Shown: positions 16,934 through 26,929 of the stretch, in pieces
Layout: each line of letters starts with the position of its first letter
Position numbering within the stretch: position 1 is the first letter of the stretch
Source of the DNA: Abyssogena phaseoliformis symbiont OG214
Lineage (GTDB): Bacteria > Pseudomonadota > Gammaproteobacteria > PS1 > Pseudothioglobaceae
NCBI RefSeq assembly: GCF_016592595.1
Contig: NZ_AP012977.1
Location: 1,054,001 to 1,118,000, forward strand
Length of the DNA stretch: 64,000 nt
Direction of reading: 5' to 3'
Notes under the pieces: model-generated
Databases searched by the model: none
Seen by the model: only the letters and a program-made list of their open reading frames with translations
What the model was told of the DNA's origin: nothing
Program-made: the position numbers and the translations under genes

Positions 16934-18363
16934 ACTAGATATTCATTAACTTTAGCAGCAACACCACGACCTTCATTAATAGCCCACACAACCAACGATT
17001 GTCCACGACGACAGTCTCCAGCGGTAAAAATTCCTTTTTGTGATGTTGTGTATTGACCGTATTTAGCCTTATAATTACCACACTCATCAAGCTTAATGTT
17101 AGCATCATCACTTAGGTAATACTCAGGAGATACAAAACCCATTGACAGTAAAACTAATTGTGTATGCCAAGTTCTTTCACTACCATCAATTTGGATTAAC
17201 TGCCCATCTTTAAAATCAACATTAACCGTTTTTAAACCAATGACAGCACCTTGATCATCTTTAATAAATGATTGAGTCATTAAATGATATTGCCTTGGAT
17301 CTTTGCCAAATATTTCCGCCACTTCGGCATGGCCATAATCCACCCGATAAACCAGTGGCCATAATGGCCAAGGATTGTCTGACGCACGTTCAACTGGCGG
17401 TTTGCCCATTAATTCAAAATTCACAATCGATTTTGCACCTTGACGTAGTGCTGTGCCGATACAATCTGTGCCCGTATCGCCACCACCAATCACAATCACA
17501 TCTTTGCCTTTGGCGGATAAATCTGACTCATCTTCACGTCCAGTATCTAGCAAACTTTTGGTGTTTTTAGCTAGGTATTCCATCGCTAAATGCACACCTT
17601 GTGCTTGGCGATTATCCACCAATAAATCACGTGCTTTACTTGCACCTGTGGTTAACACAAGTACATCAAAATCTTGTTGTAATTGTGTGGTGGTAATGTC
17701 TTTGCCGACATCGACATTGGTTATAAATTCAACCCCCGAGTCTTGCATTAATTTAACACGGCGATCAACCACATCTTTACCAAGTTTCATATTTGGAATG
17801 CCATACATTAATAAGCCGCCAATGCGGTCATCGCGCTCAAATATAGTGACACTATGGCCGATTTTATTTAACTCATCTGCTGCTGCTAAACCTGCAGGAC
17901 CAGAGCCAATAATAGCAATTTTTTTACCCGTTCTATACTCAACTGTGTAGGGCTTAACCCAACCTTCATCAAAACCTTTGTCAATAATAGCTTGCTCAAT
18001 ATTTTTAATCGCGACTGCAGGATTATTAATACCCAATACGCAAGAACCTTCGCAAGGCGCTGGACAAACCCGACCTGTAAATTCTGGAAAATTATTGGTT
18101 TTCAATAAACATATTAGTGCTTCTTGCCATCTATTGTGATAAATCAAATCATTAAATTCTGGAATTAGATTATCAACTGGACAACCATTTTCTGACTGGC
18201 AAAAAGGCACGCCACAATCCATACACCTTGCGCCTTGCTCTTGAAGATGAACCTTATCATGATGGCCCGTAAAAATCTCACCATAATCTTTAATGCGCAA
18301 ATCCACAGGGCGATAAGCCTCGGTTTTTCTATCAAATTCTTTAAAGCCAGTTACCTTTCCCAT
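16930..18363 (-). CDS. gltD: Glutamate synthase (NADPH) small subunit
   Basis: GltD transfers electrons from NADPH to the GltB subunit for glutamate formation from glutamine and 2-oxoglutarate. The 477-residue protein has the N-terminal Fe-S region (CMDCGVPFCQSENGCP, CPAPCEGSC), the FAD motif IGSGPAGLAAADEL near residue 154, the NADPH motif IGGGDTGTDC and the C-terminal FTAGDCRRGQSLVVWAI. The start at 18361-18363 gives MGKVTGFKEF, the usual beginning. gltB is not adjacent in this window. Related to DsrL in fold but lacks the C-terminal ferredoxin domain. Confidence 0.93.
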   Translation of the reverse strand: MGKVTGFKEFDRKTEAYRPVDLRIKDYGEIFTGHHDKVHLQEQGARCMDCGVPFCQSENGCPVDNLIPEFNDLIYHNRWQEALICLLKTNNFPEFTGRVCPAPCEGSCVLGINNPAVAIKNIEQAIIDKGFDEGWVKPYTVEYRTGKKIAIIGSGPAGLAAADELNKIGHSVTIFERDDRIGGLLMYGIPNMKLGKDVVDRRVKLMQDSGVEFITNVDVGKDITTTQLQQDFDVLVLTTGASKARDLLVDNRQAQGVHLAMEYLAKNTKSLLDTGREDESDLSAKGKDVIVIGGGDTGTDCIGTALRQGAKSIVNFELMGKPPVERASDNPWPLWPLVYRVDYGHAEVAEIFGKDPRQYHLMTQSFIKDDQGAVIGLKTVNVDFKDGQLIQIDGSERTWHTQLVLLSMGFVSPEYYLSDDANIKLDECGNYKAKYGQYTTSQKGIFTAGDCRRGQSLVVWAINEGRGVAAKVNEYLV

Positions 18364-18485
18364 GACAAACAAACACTCAAATATAAATCTAAAAGATTAT
18401 GCCATATTTCTCATAAAATTGCACCACTCAAAAACTAGATAAAATTATATGACATTCTTATCTTATTCACTGCTTAAAATAACGG

Positions 18486-18491
18486 TATAAT
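18486..18491 (+). promoter_or_regulatory. -10 element upstream of rplS
   Basis: A perfect TATAAT lies 41 bases before the rplS start. The candidate -35 (TTATTC at 18463-18468, 17-base spacing) matches poorly, so only the -10 is well supported. Confidence 0.5.
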
Positions 18492-18531
18492 TGTTTCTTT
18501 TTTTATGAAAGTTTATTCAGGGAACACTCAA

Positions 18532-18885
18532 ATGAATTTAATTGATCAAATTGAGAGCGAACAACTAAGATCAGACCTGCCTTCATTCGCATCAGGCGAT
18601 ACTATTATTGTACAAGTAAAAGTACGTGAAGGCGATCGTGAAAGATTGCAAGCATTTGAAGGTGTTGTTATTGCTAAGAAGAACCGAGGTATCGGTTCAG
18701 CATTCACAGTCAGAAAGATTTCTCATGGCGAAGGTGTTGAAAGAGTTTTTCAAACTCATTCAAAAATGATTGATTCAATTGAAGTAAAGCGTCGCGGTAA
18801 AGTTCGTCAAGCCAAACTTTATTATCTTCGTGGTCTTACTGGCAAGAAAGCTAGAATTAAAGAAAAACTTCAGCTTAAAAAATAA
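18532..18885 (+). CDS. rplS: 50S ribosomal protein L19
   Basis: L19 sits at the interface of the ribosomal subunits. From ATG 18532 the protein is 117 residues ([13 protein letters not shown]), the family size, with the conserved [20 protein letters not shown] and later [19 protein letters not shown] segments. An open frame extends 9 codons upstream but AGGGA before 18532 and family length favour the internal start. The usual rpsP-rimM-trmD partners are not upstream; gltD is divergent. A strong terminator follows. Confidence 0.97.
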   Translation: MNLIDQIESEQLRSDLPSFASGDTIIVQVKVREGDRERLQAFEGVVIAKKNRGIGSAFTVRKISHGEGVERVFQTHSKMIDSIEVKRRGKVRQAKLYYLRGLTGKKARIKEKLQLKK

Positions 18886-18901
18886 ACAAATTTCTTTTGA
18901 T

Positions 18902-18931
18902 AAAAAATGTCGGTTTTTACCGACATTTTTT
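18902..18931 (+). terminator. Rho-independent terminator of rplS
   Basis: AAAAAATGTCGGT (18902-18914) pairs perfectly with ACCGACATTTTTT (18919-18931) around a TTTT loop, 16 bases after the rplS stop, with its own T-tract. Confidence 0.92.
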
Positions 18932-18959
18932 ATAAGCCATTATCTGTCATAATTTATTA

Positions 18960-19841
18960 ATGGATAATTCAATACTCATTGACCAATTTTTAGACAACTA
19001 CTGGCTTTCATCAGGCGCTAGCAAAAATACGCTATCGGCTTATCGTTCTGATCTTAATTTATTTTCAAAATGGGTCAATAAATCACTCACTGATATTAAC
19101 GATACACATATTAATCAGTACTTTAATGAGCGCCAATCAATATCCATGAGTACTGCCACACAAGCTAGAATACTCACCTGTTTACGTATTTTCTACCAAT
19201 ACTTAATGAAGCAAAAAGTCATAAAAAAAAATCCAACCGATAAATTACACCATCCTAAACAAGCGCAAAAACTACCCGTTTTTTTAAATATTGATGAAGT
19301 TGAAAGACTACTTAATGCACCCGATCATAACACTATTTTTGGCCTGCGTGACCAGGCCATGTTAGAGCTTTTATACGCTTGTGGACTGCGTGTCTCGGAA
19401 TTGATTAATCTGAGTTATCATCATATTAATCTGGCTGATGAATATATTCGCATTCATGGTAAGGGCAATAAAGAGCGCCTTTTACCTATGGGTGAAATGG
19501 TAATGGATTGTTTAACAAGTTACGAAAAAAACGCAAGACCATTTTTATTAAAAAATGGACAAACTAATGGTTATTTTCTAAGCAATCGTGGCACCAATAT
19601 GAGCCGACAAAATTTCTTTTACATCATCAAAGGCTACGCCATCAAAGCAGGTATTAATAAACCTTTATCACCACATACACTGCGCCATGCTTTTGCCACA
19701 CACCTTGTACAAAAAGGGGCAGACTTACGCAGTGTACAATTAATGCTCGGGCATAGTGATATTTCTAGCACACAAATCTACACCCACATTCAAAACACCC
19801 AACTTAAATCACAACATAGTAAGCACCACCCTAGAGGATAG
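18960..19841 (+). CDS. xerD: Tyrosine recombinase XerD
   Basis: XerD acts with XerC at dif to resolve chromosome dimers. The 293-residue protein has the N-terminal core-binding SAM-like domain and the C-terminal catalytic domain with Arg in ACGLRVSEL, the HTLRHAFATH box, the LGHSDIS histidine region and the nucleophile tyrosine in IYTH. Length and spacing are those of XerC/D, not of phage integrases. XerD rather than XerC is my call from general resemblance. It follows the rplS terminator with a short gap. Confidence 0.9.
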   Translation: MDNSILIDQFLDNYWLSSGASKNTLSAYRSDLNLFSKWVNKSLTDINDTHINQYFNERQSISMSTATQARILTCLRIFYQYLMKQKVIKKNPTDKLHHPKQAQKLPVFLNIDEVERLLNAPDHNTIFGLRDQAMLELLYACGLRVSELINLSYHHINLADEYIRIHGKGNKERLLPMGEMVMDCLTSYEKNARPFLLKNGQTNGYFLSNRGTNMSRQNFFYIIKGYAIKAGINKPLSPHTLRHAFATHLVQKGADLRSVQLMLGHSDISSTQIYTHIQNTQLKSQHSKHHPRG

Positions 19842-19919
19842 CAATAAATAAATCATAATCTTATATCAATAAGTACAGCACAACCTCCCCTTTAAGACTA
19901 TTAATATTTTGTATAAAAA

Positions 19920-21562
19920 ATAAGCAATAGCCTTATTACTATCCATATTATTTTATTTATTTTTATTTCAACAATCGCACATGCAAGCCCATATTCTATA
20001 TTAAAAAAAATGAAACAACAGCCGTCCCAATTATTGTTAAAAACAGATTATCTTAAAGAAATAGCGCCCCTTTAAAAGGACTACAAAATTGGCGTAGTGG
20101 GCACGATATTCTTAAAATTAAAGAGTGGCTAATGCTATGGCAGCTTAATGAAAACTTCACTAGCAACATTATTAGGCTTAAACCCCACATAGTGTTTGAC
20201 CAAACAAGTGCAACAATTTCTCAACCTGACCGCTACAGGTATACCTGATAATACGGCTTGGAAAGCCCTAGCTTCACTGATGACTAAAGCATTTAACATT
20301 CGGGTTTTTTCCAATAGAATCTTGCGTGAAAAAATGAAATGTTCTGCCACTAAACACTTGCAATATAGGGCGTCTGAATTAGTAGAGAGGAATATTGGAC
20401 CATGAATTAGGGCTTATATGAATGACCATGATGGTGATTGGGCGTACTGGTGTCAAGGTTTTGTATATACTATTTTAGACCAAACTTTTAGCACTATTGG
20501 CGAATATTTTAGTGAATACTGCGCCGATACTTGGGCAGTTGAAGTTATGCGCAAAAAACACGCACTAAAAAATTATTGGCGACCCATCAGCAACTCAAAG
20601 ATAAAACATACGCACCCCAAGAGGGCGACATTGTGCTGTACATATCCACTAAGGATGGTCACGCTCATCACACGGAAATTATTTATCAAATTTTAAATGA
20701 AAAAAATGGCGATATGCTTACCATAGGTGGCAATACTAGTTTTTCTGGTGGTAGAAATGATGTTGGCACATTTTTAGTAGATAGAAATTTCCTAGATGAA
20801 GATGTAGAAGTTATTAAATTAGTTGATATTGAAATTATTAATCAACATAAGAAATATCCAGGCAATGTACGAAAATTACTAAGAAGCTACCCAAATATAA
20901 TTGCTACTTTTAATGACAATCACATCATCTTTAAAGATAGCAAGCGTTTATTATTTAATGATAATAAAACTAAAACACCTGATGAATTACTCACTAATCC
21001 AGACATTAAAGATCAATTTCATTATCCTTATCAAAAAGGTGTGGTTACAACACCGCCCAAACCTCGTTTTGATCCGGAAAGAATTACCAATCAAGATTTT
21101 TTCAAAACCACGTATGGCAATACTCAAGAAAAAGTTGAGCAAAACCTTACTGAAATTATTTGGGCACCAAAACTTGATGAGCGTAAAATTAAAGTAACTA
21201 AAATCAATGGCGTGGCAAGCAAAATAAAAGCCATTGGTGAAGAGTTGGATAACTATCCAAAACTCGAACCATTCATCCACAATATTGCAGGAAAGCTATA
21301 AGTGGCGTAAAGTCAAAGGCACTAATCGATTAAGCCTACATAGCTTTGGTATTGCAATTGACCTTAATATTGCTGAATCTAGTTTACTGGGAATGGAATT
21401 GCAAATGTAGCGATGAACACCAAATTCTTGCTCCACATGTTAATAAAATCCCACAAATTATTATTGATACTTTTGAGAAATATGGTTTTATTTGGGGTGA
21501 AAAGTGGTATCACCACGACACCATGCACTTTGCACTTTGCATATAGACCTGAATTATTATAA
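19920..21562 (+). pseudogene. Broken peptidoglycan hydrolase: signal peptide, PG-binding, CHAP-like and M15 peptidase domains
   Basis: Pieces in three frames line up into one protein. A signal peptide ending AHAS is at about 19,920-20,000; a PG-binding-like repeat (GLQNWRSGHDILKIKEWL, then VQQFLNLTATGIPDNTAWKAL) at 20,075-20,290; a CHAP-like amidase domain (GDWAYWCQGF, then EGDIVLYISTKDGHAHH) at about 20,420-20,800; and a D-Ala-D-Ala carboxypeptidase of the M15 type (TNRLSLHSFGIAIDLN, GEKWYHHDTMHF) at 20,840-21,546. At least six frameshifts or stops separate them. Near the end a 7-base tandem duplication CACTTTG (21526-21532, 21533-21539) breaks the frame; removing it restores an ending HFAYRPELL and a stop at 21560-21562. 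The longest open piece, 20,576-21,301, is 241 codons. No ATG is found at the expected start. Confidence 0.85.
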
Positions 21563-21564
21563 AA

Positions 21565-21772
21565 CGTAAATATCTCAACACTTAATATTTCATAAGAAAT
21601 ATCACCTTTGGGTGCTTTCACTGTTACTTCATTGGTGGATGGCACAAAATATTATCTAGTACAATGTCGGTCTTATTTTTGACCACAATTTAGTACGCAA
21701 TTTCACTATCATCCAATGTTCATTAACGTCATCGTAATACTAAACACACAATGACTACTTTGGTTAAGTGAG
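21565..21772 (-). pseudogene. Decayed duplicate of the greA 3' half
   Basis: The sequence aligns at base level with the 3' part of the intact greA at 23,222-23,698. Matches include the region coding VKAPKGD.YEIL (GGTGCTTTCACTGTTACTTC shared exactly on the plus strand) and, further in, TTTCACTATCATC and TTGGTTAAGT. About the last 80 codons are represented, with small deletions and frameshifts, so it cannot be functional. It lies between the M15 hydrolase pseudogene and the CDP-alcohol phosphotransferase gene, on the same strand as greA. Confidence 0.88.
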
Positions 21773-21776
21773 TTTA

Positions 21777-22427
21777 TTATGCATCATTGCTAACGCTCTT
21801 GCTTGTAAAAAAAGCATACAAATAAGTTGTAAAAAAAACAATGGCAATATAAGGTGTTAAAATTGGCAACAATAAAGATATTATTAGTGAGATGTTAATC
21901 AATATGACTGATGATGCTGTTTTAGCTTGGCTACGGATCATCGCTGTCATTTTCTTTGATGATGACATGGAGATTGTGTTAAAAAGTAACACAACAACCA
22001 AAAGATAATCAGGATTGATATGAAAAATATTAGCCAACAGTAATACAAATAATAAATGACGCATTAGCTCATTCGTAGGTGAGCCACCGCCAAGGATGTC
22101 AGGATTTAATCTAAAAGTTGCCCGAAGAATAACTGCACCTGAGGCGACTATACTTGCAATAAGCACTACCCCGCCAAAATGTACTCCTAATGCAAACGTT
22201 ATGGCGACATGAGCAACTGCATCACAAACATTATCTAAATCAGCACCAAAGCGACTTTTAATATTTAGTTTTGTTGCTAAAATACCGTCAAGATCATCCA
22301 TAACATTGTTAAAAACAATCAGCGGAAGTAAATATTGATATCCATCATCTAGATACAATAAAGCCAAAGGCAAAACGCCTAAGATTGAAACAACATTAGC
22401 TATATTTTTAAATAAGAAACGCCTCAT
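21777..22427 (-). CDS. CDP-alcohol phosphatidyltransferase family protein
   Basis: This is a 216-residue integral membrane enzyme that would transfer a phospho-alcohol from a CDP-alcohol to an acceptor. The family motif is present at about residues 45-67 as DGILAT...GADLDNVCD, giving the aspartates and glycines of DGxxARx8Gx3Dx3D, except that the usual Arg of AR is Thr. Five to six hydrophobic segments surround it. It starts in a 1-base overlap with the end of the nucleotidyltransferase gene, so the two likely form one pathway: the transferase makes a CDP-alcohol and this enzyme uses it. The substrate is not readable. Confidence 0.8.
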   Translation of the reverse strand: MRRFLFKNIANVVSILGVLPLALLYLDDGYQYLLPLIVFNNVMDDLDGILATKLNIKSRFGADLDNVCDAVAHVAITFALGVHFGGVVLIASIVASGAVILRATFRLNPDILGGGSPTNELMRHLLFVLLLANIFHINPDYLLVVVLLFNTISMSSSKKMTAMIRSQAKTASSVILINISLIISLLLPILTPYIAIVFFTTYLYAFFTSKSVSNDA

Positions 22428-23161
22428 TAGTTATTAAGGAGCTTTTCTGCCGCTTCTAAATCTTCAATGGTATCAATCTCATACCATTTTTTCTCATCAA
22501 ACATAATGGCTTCAAAGGACAGGGTCTTTTTTACTACTAAATCCGCAAAAACAGCCTCATAATAAGTGTTGAGATTCTTTGCAGAAATATAATTATCCAA
22601 TCTATCTAGCACCTTATACCAACTATCTAAAGATAAACTACAAATATTAACGGTTTTATAATGTGGGTTATTTGAAATATTAGCAGACATATGAAATATA
22701 TTCACTTTATCATCATCATCTAATGACACTGTTGTGCCATTCATCCATGGTAGAATATTTGATAATGCAATACGATTTGGATACATCATGTTATCTAAAA
22801 GATTAGAATCGAATACCAAATCGCTTTCCACCAATATAAAATCTTCTTTAATGGCTTGTCTAGTCAGCCACAAAGAATAAATATTATTGGTTGTTTGATA
22901 ATCAGCATTGAATATATATTCTATTTTTATATCACCAGCATGTTGGTCTAAATATTCACGAATACGGTGCTCTAAATAGCCCGTTGCTATAATTATTTTT
23001 TTAATACCTTGAATACGAAATGTGTCTAATAAATGTTGTAGAATAGGCTCGCCATTAATAATGGTAAGACATTTTGGCGCATCCAAAGTGAGTGGTCGTA
23101 GGCGAGACCCTGTACCAGCAGCTAATAAAACAACAGTTGTAATTCGTTGATTGTCTTTCAT
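22427..23161 (-). CDS. Sugar/phosphocholine-type nucleotidyltransferase (LicC-like)
   Basis: This 244-residue protein has the nucleotidyltransferase signature LLAAGTGSRLRPLT at residues 13-26 with PKCL following, the NNIYSLWL segment and a metal-binding aspartate in ESDLVFD. The NNIYSL pattern is shared with phosphocholine cytidylyltransferase LicC and related enzymes using phospho-alcohols. Together with the following CDP-alcohol phosphotransferase it would make and use a CDP-activated alcohol for lipid or surface modification; choline, inositol and phosphonate substrates are all possible. There is no lic-type kinase nearby. Confidence 0.75.
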   Translation of the reverse strand: MKDNQRITTVVLLAAGTGSRLRPLTLDAPKCLTIINGEPILQHLLDTFRIQGIKKIIIATGYLEHRIREYLDQHAGDIKIEYIFNADYQTTNNIYSLWLTRQAIKEDFILVESDLVFDSNLLDNMMYPNRIALSNILPWMNGTTVSLDDDDKVNIFHMSANISNNPHYKTVNICSLSLDSWYKVLDRLDNYISAKNLNTYYEAVFADLVVKKTLSFEAIMFDEKKWYEIDTIEDLEAAEKLLNN

Positions 23162-23221
23162 GGTATTCCTCTTCGTTATTCAGCTTAATATTTAGGACCG
23201 TTGTAACACAATCCAAAAAAC

Positions 23222-23698
23222 TCAAATATACTTAACGTTTAATATCTCATAAACAATATCGCCCTTAGGTGCTTTCACTGTTACTTCATCACCTTCTTCG
23301 TTGCCCATTAATGCACTAGCAATTGGTGAATGACACGAAATCTTACCGAGTGCAATATCAGCTTCATCTTCGCCCACAATTTGATACGTAGTTTCACTAT
23401 CATCTTCAATGTTCATTAGGGTGATGGTAGTGCCAAAAACACAACGACTGTTTTGGTTAAGTTTAGCAACATCAATCACTTGCATACGAGAAAGTTTTGA
23501 TTCAACTTCTTTAATTCGACCCTCAATAAAGCTTTGTTCTTCTTTAGCGGCGTGATATTCAGCGTTTTCTTTAAGATCACCGTGAGCACGTGCTGTGGCA
23601 ATATCTTCAATAATGCGTGGACGGCTAACATCTTTAAGTTTAAGTAGTTCTGCTTCTAATGCTTTTGCACCAAAAACGGTCATTGGTATATTTTCCAT
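23222..23698 (-). CDS. greA: Transcription elongation factor GreA
   Basis: GreA enters the secondary channel of RNA polymerase and stimulates cleavage of backtracked RNA. The 158-residue protein has the N-terminal coiled coil with ARAHGDLKENAEYHAAKEEQ and the C-terminal FKBP-like domain ending with APKGDIVYEIL. Its ATG shares one base with the carB stop (TAATG), so it is coupled to carB; an internal start 5 codons later (MTVFGAK) is also possible. A second, degenerate copy of its 3' half lies 1.5 kb downstream. Confidence 0.96.
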   Translation of the reverse strand: MENIPMTVFGAKALEAELLKLKDVSRPRIIEDIATARAHGDLKENAEYHAAKEEQSFIEGRIKEVESKLSRMQVIDVAKLNQNSRCVFGTTITLMNIEDDSETTYQIVGEDEADIALGKISCHSPIASALMGNEEGDEVTVKAPKGDIVYEILNVKYI

Positions 23699-26600
23699 TA
23701 TGAGTGTAGTGATTGAAGTTTAGTTATGGTAAGTTTATTATTGGCTTTCAAGCCATCCAACATAGCAAATGCAGCTGCTACTGTGGTGGTAAATGGTACT
23801 TTATGTACTAATGCTTGACAACGAATCGCTGCAGCATCGGTCACGCCTTGGGTGTCTTCAGTTGAGTTAATAATCAAATCAATATCATCATTTTTAATCA
23901 TATCGACAATATGTGGTGAACCTTCTGATACCTTATTAACCACTTCGCATTCAAGCCCAGCTTCATTTAACATATCTCTATTACTACGTGTTGAAACCAA
24001 GCTAAAGCCTTGTGCTGATAATTTTTTACCCAAATCAATCAACTCGTTACGGTCAAGCTTGCGCAAACTAACAAACACCTTGCCATTTTCTGGCGCACGA
24101 CTGCCTGCTGCTAATTGGGCCTTATCAAAAGCTGAGGCAAAATCTTTACCAATACCCATTACTTCGCCTGTTGAACGCATTTCAGGACCTAAAATTGGGT
24201 CCACACCTAAAAATTTATTAAATGGGAATACGGCCTCTTTGACACTAAAGTGCTTGGGAATAATTTCTTTGGTAAAATTCTGCGCTTTAAGCGACACACC
24301 TAACATCACACGTGCAGCAATATTAGCCAGTGGCACGCCAATTGCTTTAGAAACAAAAGGTACTGTGCGTGAGGCACGTGGATTAACTTCAATAATATAA
24401 ATCTCACCATCTTGATAAGCTAATTGGGTATTCATTAAACCAACCACGTTTAATTTTTTAGCCATGGCGACAACTTGAGCACGCATTTTATCTAATACCT
24501 CATTGATCAATGAATAAGGTGGTAGTGAACAAGCGGAATCACCTGAATGAATACCTGCTTGCTCAATATGTTGCATAATACCGCCAATCACCACATCTTC
24601 ACCATCACAAATTGCATCAATATCAACCTCAATGGCATGGTCTAAAAATGAATCTAGCAAAACAGGGGAATCGTTTGATACTTGAACTGCTGTGTGCATG
24701 TAATGCTCAAGGCTGTCTTTGTCATAAACAATTTCCATTGCTCGACCACCAAGCACATAAGAGGGTCTAACCACCAATGGAAAACCAATTGCATCTGCAA
24801 TATCTTGCGCTTGCTCTAATGAACGCGCTGTACCATTTAGCGGCTGCTTAAGCCCTAATTCTTGCAACATTTTAGAAAAACGCTCTCTATCTTCAGCTAA
24901 ATCAATAGCATCTGGGGTTGTGCCAATAATATTGGCACCACTTTTTTCCAATGCTTCAGCCAGTTTAAGTGGTGTTTGACCGCCATAATGTACAATAATA
25001 CCATCTGGATTTTCAACATCAATAACCGCTAAAACATCTTCTAAAGTTAATGGCTCAAAATACAAACGATCTGAAATATCATAATCAGTTGAGACCGTTT
25101 CAGGATTACAATTTACCATAATCGTCTCAAACCCATCTTCTCGTAAAGCAAGTGATGCATGCACACAGCAATAATCAAACTCAATACCTTGCCCAATACG
25201 ATTAGGCCCACCACCCAAAATCATAATTTTTTTCTTATCAGTTGGGTTGGCTTCACACTCAAACTGATAAGTTGAATATAAATAAGCAGTCTGAGTCTTA
25301 AATTCTGCCGCACAACTGTCCACTCGCTTAAACACAGGTTTAATGTTAAGTGCACGGCGACGTTCACGCACTGAAGATTCGCTACAGCAAAATAATTGCG
25401 CCAAACGTGCATCAGAGAAGCCTTTACGCTTCAAAGTAAACATTTTATCAGCATCAACATCGGTCACATTCGTGCCGTTAATTTGTAACTCAGTTGAAAC
25501 AATGTCTTGTATTTGCGCTAAAAACCAAGGGTCAACTTTAGACAAATCAAACACTTCATCGATACTCATGCCTAGTCTAAAAGCATCAGCTAAATAAAAA
25601 ATGCGTTCACCTCGGGCTGAAATACATTCAGAGCGTATTTTATTGCGCGCATCGTCAGCGTTCAAATCAACAATAGGATCTAATCCGACCTTGTCGGTCT
25701 CTAGTCCTCTTAATGCCTTTTGTAAAGATTCTTGAAAGGTTGAGCCAATAGCCATTACTTCGCCCACAGATTTCATTTGCGTGGTTAAACGATCATCCGC
25801 TTTAGGAAATTTTTCAAAGGCAAATCTTGGAATTTTAGTGACTACATAATCAATACTTGGCTCAAAAGAGGCTGGTGTTTTACCGCCTGTAATGTCATTG
25901 TCAAGTTCATCTAAAGTGTAACCTATGGCTAGTTTTGCGGCCACTCTAGCGATAGGAAAACCTGTTGCTTTTGATGCCAGTGCGGACGAGCGAGACACAC
26001 GTGGGTTCATCTCAATAATGGTTAAACGGCCATCTTTTGGATTAAGCGCAAATTGCACATTTGAGCCGCCTGTATCAACCCCAATTTCACGAAGTACTGC
26101 CAATGAAGCATCACGCATTACTTGGTATTCTTTATCAGTTAGTGTTTGTGCAGGTACAACAGTAATTGAGTCGCCTGTATGAATACCCATAGGATCAAGA
26201 TTTTCAATCGAACAAATAATAATACAATTATCTTTGCTATCACGCACCACTTCCATCTCAAACTCTTTCCAACCAAGAATCGACTCTTCAATTAAAAGCT
26301 CATTAGTCGGCGAAAGATCCAAACCTCGTTCGCAAATTTCAACAAATTCCTCGACGTTATAAGCAATGCCACCACCACTACCACCCATGGTAAATGAAGG
26401 GCGAATAACGGTTGGAAAGCCGACTGTTTCTTGTACAGCGTGCGCTTGCTCCATATTATGAGCCACAGCTGCTTTAGGCATATCAAGGCCAATTTTTAAC
26501 ATCGCCTCACGGAATAAATCACGATCCTCAGCTTTATCAATGGCTTCTTTTTTAGCGCCAATCATTTCCACATTATGTTTTTTAAGCACACCATGACGCT

Positions 26601-26907
26601 CTAAATCTAGTGCACAATTAAGTGCGGTTTGCCCGCCCATAGTCGGCAACAACGCATCGGGTTTTTCTTTTTCAATAATTTTTTCAACCGTACGCCACTC
26701 AATTGGCTCAATATAAGTTGCATCTGCCATTTTTGGGTCAGTCATGATGGTGGCTGGATTGGAATTAACCAAAATAACACGATACCCCTCTTCGCGCAAT
26801 GCACTGCAGGCTTGCGCACCAGAATAATCAAACTCGCAAGCCTGACCAATCACAATAGGTCCAGCGCCGATAATTAAAATACTTTTAAGGTCTTGTCTTT
26901 TTGGCAT
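23698..26907 (-). CDS. carB: Carbamoyl-phosphate synthase large subunit
   Basis: CarB makes carbamoyl phosphate from bicarbonate, ATP and ammonia supplied by CarA, feeding pyrimidine and arginine synthesis. The 1069 residues show the two homologous ATP-grasp halves, each with a pre-ATP-grasp segment ([20 protein letters not shown] at the start and [17 protein letters not shown] mid-protein) and ATP-binding glycine loops ([22 protein letters not shown]), and a C-terminal MGS-like regulatory domain. The length matches E. coli (1073). mlaA lies between carA and carB on the same strand. Confidence 0.97.
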   Translation of the reverse strand: MPKRQDLKSILIIGAGPIVIGQACEFDYSGAQACSALREEGYRVILVNSNPATIMTDPKMADATYIEPIEWRTVEKIIEKEKPDALLPTMGGQTALNCALDLERHGVLKKHNVEMIGAKKEAIDKAEDRDLFREAMLKIGLDMPKAAVAHNMEQAHAVQETVGFPTVIRPSFTMGGSGGGIAYNVEEFVEICERGLDLSPTNELLIEESILGWKEFEMEVVRDSKDNCIIICSIENLDPMGIHTGDSITVVPAQTLTDKEYQVMRDASLAVLREIGVDTGGSNVQFALNPKDGRLTIIEMNPRVSRSSALASKATGFPIARVAAKLAIGYTLDELDNDITGGKTPASFEPSIDYVVTKIPRFAFEKFPKADDRLTTQMKSVGEVMAIGSTFQESLQKALRGLETDKVGLDPIVDLNADDARNKIRSECISARGERIFYLADAFRLGMSIDEVFDLSKVDPWFLAQIQDIVSTELQINGTNVTDVDADKMFTLKRKGFSDARLAQLFCCSESSVRERRRALNIKPVFKRVDSCAAEFKTQTAYLYSTYQFECEANPTDKKKIMILGGGPNRIGQGIEFDYCCVHASLALREDGFETIMVNCNPETVSTDYDISDRLYFEPLTLEDVLAVIDVENPDGIIVHYGGQTPLKLAEALEKSGANIIGTTPDAIDLAEDRERFSKMLQELGLKQPLNGTARSLEQAQDIADAIGFPLVVRPSYVLGGRAMEIVYDKDSLEHYMHTAVQVSNDSPVLLDSFLDHAIEVDIDAICDGEDVVIGGIMQHIEQAGIHSGDSACSLPPYSLINEVLDKMRAQVVAMAKKLNVVGLMNTQLAYQDGEIYIIEVNPRASRTVPFVSKAIGVPLANIAARVMLGVSLKAQNFTKEIIPKHFSVKEAVFPFNKFLGVDPILGPEMRSTGEVMGIGKDFASAFDKAQLAAGSRAPENGKVFVSLRKLDRNELIDLGKKLSAQGFSLVSTRSNRDMLNEAGLECEVVNKVSEGSPHIVDMIKNDDIDLIINSTEDTQGVTDAAAIRCQALVHKVPFTTTVAAAFAMLDGLKANNKLTITKLQSLHS

Positions 26908-26929
26908 TAGTGTTGTGCTTTAAATTAGG

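Noticed and set aside
18960-19841. xerD as the integrase of a mobile element carrying the downstream genes
   Set aside because: Its length and motifs are those of a housekeeping XerC/D protein, it follows rplS, and there are no att-like repeats next to it.
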